A stretch of DNA of 64,000 nucleotides, taken from contig CANMKA010000005.1 in NCBI GenBank assembly GCA_947498355.1, positions 62,001 through 126,000 on the forward strand. Reading direction: 5' to 3'. Origin of the DNA: an uncultured Paraglaciecola sp. (GTDB lineage: Bacteria > Pseudomonadota > Gammaproteobacteria > Enterobacterales > Alteromonadaceae). Positions within the stretch are counted from its first letter, which is position 1. Each line of letters starts with the position of its first letter. This document shows, one piece after another, positions 45,328-53,449 of this stretch. Under the pieces are notes generated by a model. That model ran no database searches, had not been told where the DNA came from, and was given only the letters and a program-made list of their open reading frames with translations. The position numbers were made by a program, and so were the translations under genes.

Positions 45328-47448
45328 ATGGCTTTTGATGTTGACGAGGAAATACTTCAGGACTTTTTAGTTGAAGCCGGAGAAATTTTAGAACAGCTTC
45401 AAGAACAACTCGTTGATTTAGAAAACAACCCAGAAGATAGTGATTTGCTTAACGCTATTTTTAGGGGATATCATACAGTTAAAGGCGGTGCCGGATTTTT
45501 ATCACTGACTGAGCTAGTCGATATTTGTCACGGTGCAGAAAATGTTTTTGATGTCATGCGTAATGGCCAGCGTACCCTTACCCCTGAGTTAATGGATGTG
45601 ATTTTACAGGCCACAGACGAAGTCGTGGTTATGTTCGATGCAGTGAAAGCGGGTGAACCTCTAGTAGCCGCTGAGCAATCACTAATTGATACTCTTACGC
45701 GCTTGAGTCAACCAGAAACTGCCGACGAAAGTGCCACTCCAGAACCCACGCCTGAACCAGAACCAGAAGTTGTTCAGGCTGAAAAGCCTGCTCCCCAAGC
45801 TGGCGATGATTTTAGCGAAGACGAATTTGAAGCCCTGCTAGATGAACTGCATGGTGAGGGAGCAGCGCCTGCCGCTAAGGAACCCCCTGCTGCAACTCCA
45901 GCTGGTGCTGATGAAGATATTACCGACGATGAATTTGAAGCTTTACTCGATGAACTCCATGGTAAAGGTCAGTTCAAAGCAGAAGAAGACGTTAAAGAAA
46001 CACCAAAAGCCCCAGCAGCAAAAACACCTCCTGCGACAGCCTCTGGTGGTGACGACATCACCGATGATGAATTTGAAGCTTTGTTAGATGAGCTCCACGG
46101 TAAAGGTCAAGGGCCAGCTGTTAAAGCAGAAAAAGCACCCGAACCAACGCCAGCTCCGACGCCAAAAGCAACACCAGCAGCGCCCAATAAGCCAGAAGCA
46201 GCAAAACCAGCAACTCCGGCTGCAAAAGCTCCTGCAAAAAAAGAAGAGAAGAAACCGACTCCTGTACCTCAGGGAGAAACAACTGTTAGGGTAGATACCA
46301 AGCGTCTCGATCAAATTATGAATATGGTCGGTGAATTGGTACTAGTGAGAAACAGACTGTTAAGCTTAGGTATTAATGTCAACGATGAAAGTATGTCTAA
46401 GGCTATTGCCAACCTAGATGTGGTAACAGGGGATTTGCAAGGTGCGGTTATGAAAACACGCATGCAACCCATTAAGAAAGTATTTGGTCGTTTTCCTCGC
46501 GTTGTTCGCGACTTAGCGAGAACCTTGAAGAAAGAAATTACCCTCGAATTAGAAGGTGAAGAAACCGACTTAGATAAAAACTTAGTTGAAGCCCTAGCCG
46601 ATCCTTTGGTGCATTTGGTTCGAAACTCTGTAGATCATGGCGTTGAGATGCCTGAGGAGCGTAAAGCTGCGGGCAAACCCACTATGGGAACCGTTAAGCT
46701 GGCTGCTTCTCAAGAGGGCGACCACATTTTGCTTACCATAGTTGATGATGGTAAAGGTATGGATCCTGAAAAACTCAAAGAAATAGCGATTTCTCGAGGT
46801 GTTTTAGATGCAGATTCTGCCGCCAGAATGACAGACGTAGAGGCGTTCAACCTGATATTTGCCCCAGGTTTTTCTACCAAAACCGAAATCTCCGAAGTAT
46901 CTGGACGTGGTGTTGGTATGGATGTGGTTAAAACTAAGATAAACCAACTTAACGGTACGGTTAATATTGACTCGAAGATGGGGGTAGGCACCACACTTGA
47001 GATTAAAGTGCCGCTTACTTTGGCTATTTTACCGACTCTAATGATAGTGGTAGGTGAACAAACTTTTGCTTTACCTTTGGGCTCGGTAAACGAAATTATT
47101 AATATGGATGTGAGTAAAACGAATACGGTCGACGGTCAGTTAACTATGATAGTTCGTTCAAAAGCTATCCCCTTGTTCTATCTAAAAGAATGGTTAGTGA
47201 GAAGGCCTGGTAGTGTTGAAGTTGATAAGTCTAAAGGTCATGTTGTAGTTGTGCAGATTGGCACAAAACAACTTGGTTTTGTAGTTGATGCACTTATCGG
47301 TCAAGAAGAAGTGGTGATTAAGCCATTAGATGAGTTGTTACAAGGGACGCCCGGTATGGCTGGTGCAACCATAACCAGTGATGGTGGTATCGCTCTTATT
47401 TTGGATGTACCAGCTCTGTTAAAGAGATACGCAGCTAAACGATCATAA
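45328..47448 (+). CDS. cheA: CheA, chemotaxis histidine kinase with repeat-bearing linker
   Basis: A 706-residue kinase. HPt domain with phospho-acceptor His49 (RGYHTVKGGAGFL), dimerisation domain from about residue 319, ATPase (LVHLVRNSVDHGVEMPEER, VDDGKGMD, VSGRGVGMDVV) and a CheW-like regulatory domain. Between HPt and dimerisation domain, residues 135-318 are Pro/Ala/Glu/Lys-rich and contain three copies of DEFEALLDELHG instead of a recognisable P2 (CheY-binding) domain. The region could be the LID that binds ParP in vibrios, or a CheY-docking linker. Confidence 0.96.
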   Translation: MAFDVDEEILQDFLVEAGEILEQLQEQLVDLENNPEDSDLLNAIFRGYHTVKGGAGFLSLTELVDICHGAENVFDVMRNGQRTLTPELMDVILQATDEVVVMFDAVKAGEPLVAAEQSLIDTLTRLSQPETADESATPEPTPEPEPEVVQAEKPAPQAGDDFSEDEFEALLDELHGEGAAPAAKEPPAATPAGADEDITDDEFEALLDELHGKGQFKAEEDVKETPKAPAAKTPPATASGGDDITDDEFEALLDELHGKGQGPAVKAEKAPEPTPAPTPKATPAAPNKPEAAKPATPAAKAPAKKEEKKPTPVPQGETTVRVDTKRLDQIMNMVGELVLVRNRLLSLGINVNDESMSKAIANLDVVTGDLQGAVMKTRMQPIKKVFGRFPRVVRDLARTLKKEITLELEGEETDLDKNLVEALADPLVHLVRNSVDHGVEMPEERKAAGKPTMGTVKLAASQEGDHILLTIVDDGKGMDPEKLKEIAISRGVLDADSAARMTDVEAFNLIFAPGFSTKTEISEVSGRGVGMDVVKTKINQLNGTVNIDSKMGVGTTLEIKVPLTLAILPTLMIVVGEQTFALPLGSVNEIINMDVSKTNTVDGQLTMIVRSKAIPLFYLKEWLVRRPGSVEVDKSKGHVVVVQIGTKQLGFVVDALIGQEEVVIKPLDELLQGTPGMAGATITSDGGIALILDVPALLKRYAAKRS
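45805..46107 (+). repeat. three copies of a 17-19-codon acidic motif in the CheA linker
   Basis: Copies at 45805-45858, 45913-45969 and 46051-46107 (CheA residues 160-177, 196-214 and 242-260) encode [IF][ST][ED]DEFEALLDELHG[EK]G, separated by Pro/Ala/Lys spacers. The core DEFEALL resembles DEIDALL of the FliM N-terminus. Confidence 0.9.
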
Positions 47449-47500
47449 AGTAATAGGCCTCTTTATTTGGGAGGTTTTTTAATGGGCAGAATAGCTGATA

Positions 47501-48631
47501 ATGGCTTACCGGATAGTAATAGTCGACGATTCTAGTTTTTTTCGTCGTAGAATCAAAAAAATACTCGAGAAAGATCATGAGTTAGAAGTGGTTGGTGAGG
47601 CCGCCGACGGGCTTGAGGCTTTGTCTGTCATTGCAGAGTTGTCGCCCGATGTGGTGACCATGGACATTGAAATGCCGGTGATGGATGGCATTACAGCTGT
47701 GCGTAAGTTAATGGCGAGCCAGCCAATTCCCATTTTAATGTTTTCTTCATTGACCACTGATGGTGCTCAGGCGACTTTAGACGCGCTTCAGGCGGGTGCT
47801 CAAGATTTTATTCCAAAAAAATTCCAAGACATTGCGTTAAATCGCAGTGCTGCGGTCTTGGAGCTACAAAATAGAGTTAAGTCCCTAGCTAAAAGCCGCG
47901 CCTTGAAGTGCTCTTTTCAAAAGCAAGTTAACCTCGCTAAACCACAAGCCCAAGCCAGAGAAAATCCACAAGATTCAGCAGCCGAATCCTCTAGCTTAAC
48001 TAATATTATTAATAAACGCGGGCACCTCAGGTCACCTATTCAAAACCATAGTTCGTTTCGTTGTTTAGCAATTGGCGCGTCTACTGGTGGGCCTGTTGCA
48101 TTACAGAAAATATTGACTGAATTACCGAAAGACTTTCCTTTGCCTGTAATATTGGTACAACATATGCCGGCCTCATTTACCGAAGCATTTGCAAAACGTC
48201 TAGATGATTTATGTGAAGTCACGGTAAAATTAGGGGCGCATGGTATGCTCGTTAGAAAAGGTGAGTGCTACCTAGCGCCTGGTGGTAAACAGATGACAGT
48301 TTCTGGCTCTAAATCCATGGCTAAGCTGGTTGTATCGGACTCAGAAGTTTTTCCTAATGTAGCTTATCGGCCGTGTGTTGATGTCACTTTTGCGTCATTG
48401 GCGGATTTATATGGCGGTAATGTATTAGGGGTTATCCTTACAGGTATGGGCTCAGATGGAACCAAAGGCTGCAAGCTGCTTAAAGATCTGGGTGCTAAGA
48501 TATGGGCACAAGATGAGGACAGCTCAGTGGTCTACGGTATGCCCCAAGCCGTTACACTTGCTAATATTGCTGAAGAGAATATCAGTATCGACCGGTTTTC
48601 TTCTCGAATTATTAACGAAATTACAGGATAG
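47501..48631 (+). CDS. cheB: CheB, receptor methylesterase/glutamine deamidase
   Basis: A 376-residue protein: receiver with Asp55 (VTMDIEMPVMDG), a linker, and the esterase domain with the Ser of GASTGGPVAL, His of VQHMPASFT and Asp of LTGMGSDG as the catalytic triad. No cheR lies in this window. Confidence 0.96.
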   Translation: MAYRIVIVDDSSFFRRRIKKILEKDHELEVVGEAADGLEALSVIAELSPDVVTMDIEMPVMDGITAVRKLMASQPIPILMFSSLTTDGAQATLDALQAGAQDFIPKKFQDIALNRSAAVLELQNRVKSLAKSRALKCSFQKQVNLAKPQAQARENPQDSAAESSSLTNIINKRGHLRSPIQNHSSFRCLAIGASTGGPVALQKILTELPKDFPLPVILVQHMPASFTEAFAKRLDDLCEVTVKLGAHGMLVRKGECYLAPGGKQMTVSGSKSMAKLVVSDSEVFPNVAYRPCVDVTFASLADLYGGNVLGVILTGMGSDGTKGCKLLKDLGAKIWAQDEDSSVVYGMPQAVTLANIAEENISIDRFSSRIINEITG

Positions 48632-48706
48632 ATATGCACCGTAAGCAATCTGCTTGCTCTCTCCCATGATTATGATTAACTTACACTCTGTTATTTTTAT
48701 TCTCCG

Positions 48707-49498
48707 GTGTCGGTTTTGATAACGTGGACCATAGCAAATCACAAAGGCGGGGTAGGGAAAACTACAACGACAGTGACCCTTGGCGGCTTATTGGCTGAGC
48801 AAGGTAAGCGTGTGATTCTCATAGACACAGATCCACAAGCTTCTTTAAGTTATTATTTTGGCGTTGATTCCGAGCAGTTGTCTTCCAGTTTATACGATGT
48901 GTTTTTGGCAGGTAATGAGTTAACAAAAGATACAGTTTTAGATTGTTTGTGTTCAACCAAATTAGATTCTTTATTTATTTTACCTGCAACTATGGCACTT
49001 GCGACGCTCGATAGAAAACTTGGAACCAAGAATGGAATGGGCTTGATACTAAAAAAAGCCTTAGACAAGGTTTCGGATGAATTTGACTATGCATTAATTG
49101 ATTGCCCTCCAGTATTAGGGGTGCTTATGATTAATGCTTTAGTCGCATGTGACAGAGTGGTGATCCCTGTGCAAACTGAGTTCCTAGCATTAAAGGGCCT
49201 AGATAGGATCATGCACTCGATGGAAATCATGCAAAAATCGTTAAATAAGGTGTTTAAATACAGCATAGTGCCGACCATGTATGATAAGAGGGTTAAGGCA
49301 GCTTCCGATTCCTTTAGAGTCTTGCTCGATACTTATGGTGAAACTGTGTGGAGTGGTGTTATTCCTGTTGACACCAAATTTAGAGACGCCAGTCAGGCTC
49401 AGAGTCCGCCTTCTGTATTTTGTCCAAAATCTCGAGGCGTTTTTGCATACAATAAATTACTCGGGCACCTAAACTTACAGAGTAAGAAAAATGTCTAG
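48707..49498 (+). CDS. parC: ParC, ParA-like ATPase for polar chemotaxis arrays
   Basis: A 263-residue ParA-family ATPase: HKGGVGKTTTTVTLGGLL, LIDTDPQASLSYYFG and LIDCPPVLGVLMINAL. In Vibrio, the ParC ATPase of the che operon places chemosensory arrays at the old pole. The GTG at 48707 and the TTG at 48716 are both possible starts; neither has a good ribosome site. It overlaps the next gene by 8 bases. Confidence 0.88.
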   Translation: MSVLITWTIANHKGGVGKTTTTVTLGGLLAEQGKRVILIDTDPQASLSYYFGVDSEQLSSSLYDVFLAGNELTKDTVLDCLCSTKLDSLFILPATMALATLDRKLGTKNGMGLILKKALDKVSDEFDYALIDCPPVLGVLMINALVACDRVVIPVQTEFLALKGLDRIMHSMEIMQKSLNKVFKYSIVPTMYDKRVKAASDSFRVLLDTYGETVWSGVIPVDTKFRDASQAQSPPSVFCPKSRGVFAYNKLLGHLNLQSKKNV

Positions 49499-50207
49499 CA
49501 ATCCATTTGCCAATGAAGATGTAATGGAAGATTACATGTCAGCCCTTTTGACAGATGAAGCTGAAGTGGATGAAGTCAAACGGCATACTGTAGAGAAGCT
49601 ACTGAATACGGCACCCATTGCTGAGCAAGTAGAGTCAATACAAAAAATTACGAAAAAACCTATACAAGATCAAGCTAATACGTCTAAAGTTATTGAGACA
49701 AAGGTCGAAGAACAAGTTGTACAAGAAAAACAAACACCTAGCGTAGAAATATCAACTAGGCCAACGCAACGTTTTCAGGTCTTGTTATTCGAGGTAGGGG
49801 GAATGACTTTAGCGGTTCCTCTAACTGAGTTAGGTGGCATACATGAAATAGATACGATTAATCCGCTTTTTGGTAAGCCTAGTTGGTTTAAAGGAGTGTT
49901 GTTACATCGTGACGAGAAATATCAAGTCGTTGATACAGTGAAGTGGATAATGCCAGAAAAATCTGCTGAGAAAGTGGCAGAGTCGACAAAATATCAATAT
50001 CTTATAGTGTTAGGTGAAAGTGGTTGGGGGCTAGGGTGTGAACGTTTAGTCAACACCGAAACATTGGAGCCAGATGATGTTAAATGGCGAGACGTAACGA
50101 CGAGTCGCCCTTGGTTATCAGGAATGGTAAAGAAAAAAATGTGTGCCTTGGTTAATGTGCCGCAATTAATAAGCATGTTTAGCCAAGGTTTAGGCAGTAA
50201 AGATTAG
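49491..50207 (+). CDS. parP: ParP, CheW-like array integration protein
   Basis: A 238-residue protein with an N-terminal acidic, poorly conserved region (about 95 residues) and a C-terminal CheW-like domain (FQVLLFEVGGMTLAVPLTELGGIHEI ... WGLGCERL). Position after the ParA-like gene and before cheW matches Vibrio ParP, which joins ParC to CheA. Confidence 0.83.
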   Translation: MSSNPFANEDVMEDYMSALLTDEAEVDEVKRHTVEKLLNTAPIAEQVESIQKITKKPIQDQANTSKVIETKVEEQVVQEKQTPSVEISTRPTQRFQVLLFEVGGMTLAVPLTELGGIHEIDTINPLFGKPSWFKGVLLHRDEKYQVVDTVKWIMPEKSAEKVAESTKYQYLIVLGESGWGLGCERLVNTETLEPDDVKWRDVTTSRPWLSGMVKKKMCALVNVPQLISMFSQGLGSKD

Positions 50208-50230
50208 TTTGAAAGGCCGGAGCAATTGGA

Positions 50231-50725
50231 ATGAGTGACGATAGAAATTCGAGCAATACAGTAGCAGCAAATGGTGATGAAGTGCTTCAGTGGGTAACCT
50301 ACAAGTTAGGCGAAGAAACCTATGGCATTAACGTAATGCAAGTACAAGAAGTGTTGCGTTACTCAGAAATTGCGCCTGTACCGGGTGCCCCAGACTATGT
50401 TTTGGGTATTATTAATTTGCGCGGTAACGTGGTAACCGTTATTGATACCCGCTCTCGATTTGGTCTTCCGTCATCCGATATTTCAGATAATACTAGAGTC
50501 GTGATCATAGAATCAGATGATCAGGTTGTAGGTATTTTAGTCGATAGCGTTGCTGAAGTGGTGTATTTACGCTCTTCCGAAATAGACAGTGCACCCAACG
50601 TTGGAACAGAAGAGAGTGCTAAATTTATCCAAGGGGTAAGTAACCGAGATGGGCAGCTACTGATATTGGTCGATTTGAACAAACTATTAAGCGATGACGA
50701 ATGGAGTGAGATTACCAATATCTAA
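50231..50725 (+). CDS. cheW: CheW, chemotaxis coupling protein
   Basis: A 164-residue CheW: WVTYKLGEETYGINVMQVQEVLRY, VPGAPDYVLGIINLRGNVVTVIDTR. It couples receptors to CheA. Confidence 0.96.
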   Translation: MSDDRNSSNTVAANGDEVLQWVTYKLGEETYGINVMQVQEVLRYSEIAPVPGAPDYVLGIINLRGNVVTVIDTRSRFGLPSSDISDNTRVVIIESDDQVVGILVDSVAEVVYLRSSEIDSAPNVGTEESAKFIQGVSNRDGQLLILVDLNKLLSDDEWSEITNI

Positions 50726-50775
50726 TTGTCTTTCTGTGTAATGAAAAAGATTAGTTTGCGTATCGAAAGTGTTTT

Positions 50776-51216
50776 ATGGACCTAACATTAGTATTGAGTA
50801 TCACAGCGTTAGGTTTTGTCCTGCTTATCGGCATTGGACTTGTGGTACATGCTAAAAAGTTTAAATCTGTTAGCCAACACCTAAATGAGCTCGTTGATAC
50901 AATTGACGAGCTCAAGCTAGAATCCAACCAATTTAACAATCTTCAAGAAGAATTCCGAACCAGTAGCTACGCCATGTTGCAACATACCAAGCAACTTCAA
51001 AACCATGTTGAACAGCTGCAAATGCAGCTAGAACAACTCAAAGTCGAGCAGCAGGCTATCGCTGAGCAAGAACCGCAAAGTCGATTTTATAGCAAAGGTA
51101 TGAAACTGGTTAGCCAAGGGGCCACGATAGAGGACGTTATGCGAGAGTGCGAATTGCCGCTGGCTGAAGCTGAGTTATTGTTTAGTTTGCATGCCGGACA
51201 AACCACCCAAAGCTAA
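50776..51216 (+). CDS. DUF2802-like membrane-anchored coiled-coil protein
   Basis: A 146-residue protein: N-terminal membrane helix (LVLSITALGFVLLIGIGLVVH), a coiled coil (about residues 30-100), and a C-terminal helical motif (GMKLVSQGATIEDVMRECELPLAEAELLFSLH) typical of DUF2802, a family found next to che genes in related species. Function is not known to me. Confidence 0.75.
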   Translation: MDLTLVLSITALGFVLLIGIGLVVHAKKFKSVSQHLNELVDTIDELKLESNQFNNLQEEFRTSSYAMLQHTKQLQNHVEQLQMQLEQLKVEQQAIAEQEPQSRFYSKGMKLVSQGATIEDVMRECELPLAEAELLFSLHAGQTTQS

Positions 51217-51333
51217 TTGCAACAACTTAATGGCTTATTGATATAACCTATCCAATCTCATTAGCGCCAAGTTTTGAACTATTGTGAAAATAGCCCATTC
51301 CTGAGCACAGCCTAATTTTCACAAATTTCATTT

Positions 51334-51357
51334 AGACGTCTAGACGTAAAGATGTTG
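51334..51357 (+). promoter_or_regulatory. three tandem MetJ boxes before metA
   Basis: AGACGTCT (51334-51341, perfect consensus), AGACGTAA (51342-51349) and AGATGTTG (51350-51357) lie directly adjacent in 8-base register, about 60-80 bases before metA. This is the arrangement bound cooperatively by MetJ with S-adenosylmethionine. Confidence 0.85.
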
Positions 51358-51415
51358 ACTTTTTATCCTCATTGCGAGAAATTGCATCTTATTAGCCAAA
51401 GCTTCCGGAGCGAAC

Positions 51416-52336
51416 ATGCCAATCAAGATCCCTAGTAATTTGCCTGCTCAAAGTGAGTTGCATAAAGAGAACATCTTTGTCATGGACGACGTGCGTGCCG
51501 CGAATCAAGATATCCGGCCGATGGAAGTGGGTATTTTAAATTTAATGCCGAACAAGATTGAAACCGAATTACAGTTTTTACGGTTGTTATCGAATACGTC
51601 TTTGCAAGTGAATATTGATTTGATTCGCATTGACAATCAGGCACCCAAAAATACGCCAAAAGCCCATATGGATAACTTTTATGTCGAGTTTGACGATGTT
51701 GCCCACAAACAATACGACGGCCTAATCGTAACGGGGGCGCCGTTGGCGCATCTGGCTTATAAAGATGTTAAGTATTGGGACAAGATGCAGGTGATTATGG
51801 ATTGGGCCAGAACCAATGTGCAGTCTACCTTGTTCTCTTGTTGGGCGGCACATGCTGCTATTTATCACTATTTTGGAAAACACAGGGCATTACGAGATAC
51901 TAAGCTAAGCGGTATTTATCGACATACAGTAGAAAACGAGTTCGACGAATTAATGCGAGGTTTTGACCCAGTGTTTTGCGCCCCGCAATCGCGATATGGC
52001 GAGATAAGTCTGACTGACTACCAGTCTATCGACGAACTTAATATACTCGCAACCTCCAAAGAGGGAGGGGCTTACATAGTGGCGTCAAAAGATAAAAGGC
52101 TGGTTTTTGTAACTGGACACCCTGAGTATGACCCAGATAGTTTAAAACAAGAATATGAAAGAGACATAAAGTCGGGTGGCAACCCTCAGGTTCCGGTAAA
52201 CTATTTTGAATCGGACGACCCAAAGAAGAGTCCTGTTGTGAGTTGGAGAGCCCACGGTAGTTTGCTGTTCACCAACTGGTTGAACTACTACGTATACCAA
52301 ACCACGCCTTATGATTTAACTAAGCTTTCAAAGTAA
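51416..52336 (+). CDS. metA: MetA, homoserine O-acyltransferase
   Basis: A 306-residue protein of the MetA family: PNKIETELQFLRLL, catalytic Cys142 (LFSCWAAHAA), and VTGHPEYD with the His and Glu of the triad. Position 111 is Ala (GAPLA), while Gly in E. coli goes with succinyl-CoA and Glu with acetyl-CoA, so the acyl donor is uncertain. It makes O-acyl-homoserine for methionine synthesis; MetJ boxes upstream and metH downstream fit. Confidence 0.95.
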   Translation: MPIKIPSNLPAQSELHKENIFVMDDVRAANQDIRPMEVGILNLMPNKIETELQFLRLLSNTSLQVNIDLIRIDNQAPKNTPKAHMDNFYVEFDDVAHKQYDGLIVTGAPLAHLAYKDVKYWDKMQVIMDWARTNVQSTLFSCWAAHAAIYHYFGKHRALRDTKLSGIYRHTVENEFDELMRGFDPVFCAPQSRYGEISLTDYQSIDELNILATSKEGGAYIVASKDKRLVFVTGHPEYDPDSLKQEYERDIKSGGNPQVPVNYFESDDPKKSPVVSWRAHGSLLFTNWLNYYVYQTTPYDLTKLSK

Positions 52337-52375
52337 AGCGCTAGTTGTAGTATCGCAGTATTTGTTTTAAGAGGA

Positions 52376-53440
52376 ATGACATTGAGTCACATCAATCAAC
52401 ATCAAGCATTATTGGCAGCCGCAGAAAAGCGTATCTTATTATTGGATGGTGCCATGGGGACAATGATCCAAGCTCACTCGCTAGAAGAAAGCGACTACCG
52501 CGGCGACCGTTTTGCCGATTGGCCGTCTGATGTGAAAGGTAATAACGATTTATTGGTGTTGACCCAGCCAAAGATTATTTATGATATTCACTGCGCTTAC
52601 TTTGAAGCCGGGGCAGATATCATAGAGACCAATACCTTTAACGCAACCAGTATTTCCATGGCTGATTATGACATGCAAAGTTTAGCGCGCGAGATCAATG
52701 TAGAAGCGACTAAATTAGCAAAAAAAGCAGCAAATGAATTTACTCAGCGCAACCCCGATAAGCCAAGATTTGTTGCGGGTGTCCTTGGGCCAACGAGCCG
52801 TACTGCTTCTATCTCTCCAGACGTGAATGATCCTGGCATGCGCAATGTTACCTTTGACGAACTCGTTGAAGCCTACGTTGAGGCTACTCACGGGTTAATC
52901 GAGGGCGGAGCTGATTTGATTATGGTTGAAACAGTTTTTGATACCCTGAATGCGAAAGCATCTGTGTTTGCTGTTCAGCAAGTTTTTGAAGAGCTCAATG
53001 TTAGCTTACCTATTATGATTTCAGGCACCATAACCGATGCATCAGGCAGAACGCTTTCGGGGCAAACCTCGGAAGCTTTTTACTACTCGATGAATCATGT
53101 TGATCCGTTTTCTTTCGGTTTGAACTGTGCTCTTGGCCCTGACCTGCTCAGGCAATACGTAGAAGAAATTTCAAATGTATCTGAATGCCTAGTCTCTGCT
53201 CACCCCAATGCGGGTTTACCCAACGAGTTTGGTGAATATGATTTAGAGGCTGACGAGATGGCCCTACATATAGATGAATGGGCGAAATCTGGGCTGCTGA
53301 ATATAGTTGGGGGCTGCTGCGGAAGTACACCTGAACATATTGCGGCCATGGCCAAAGCAGTCAGTAAGTATAGCCCTCGAAAAATTCCAAAGCGTGACGT
53401 GAGAATGCGTTTGTCAGGTTTAGAACCGTTTGTTCTGTAA
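52376..53440 (+). CDS. metH: methionine synthase, homocysteine-binding part (split MetH, first gene)
   Basis: A 354-residue protein equal to the N-terminal module of MetH. Seen: [25 protein letters not shown] and the zinc-binding Cys in GLNCALGP and GGCCGST. Normal MetH proteins are about 1220 residues; here the reading frame ends after this module and the next gene carries the rest. GAGG at 52371 before the ATG. Confidence 0.92.
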   Translation: MTLSHINQHQALLAAAEKRILLLDGAMGTMIQAHSLEESDYRGDRFADWPSDVKGNNDLLVLTQPKIIYDIHCAYFEAGADIIETNTFNATSISMADYDMQSLAREINVEATKLAKKAANEFTQRNPDKPRFVAGVLGPTSRTASISPDVNDPGMRNVTFDELVEAYVEATHGLIEGGADLIMVETVFDTLNAKASVFAVQQVFEELNVSLPIMISGTITDASGRTLSGQTSEAFYYSMNHVDPFSFGLNCALGPDLLRQYVEEISNVSECLVSAHPNAGLPNEFGEYDLEADEMALHIDEWAKSGLLNIVGGCCGSTPEHIAAMAKAVSKYSPRKIPKRDVRMRLSGLEPFVL

Positions 53441-53449
53441 GGTAAATCA

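Noticed and set aside
46084..46314. Antisense frame rich in Cys, Arg and Trp
   Set aside because: It is the reverse reading of the CheA Pro/Ala/Glu/Lys linker; composition bias explains its openness.
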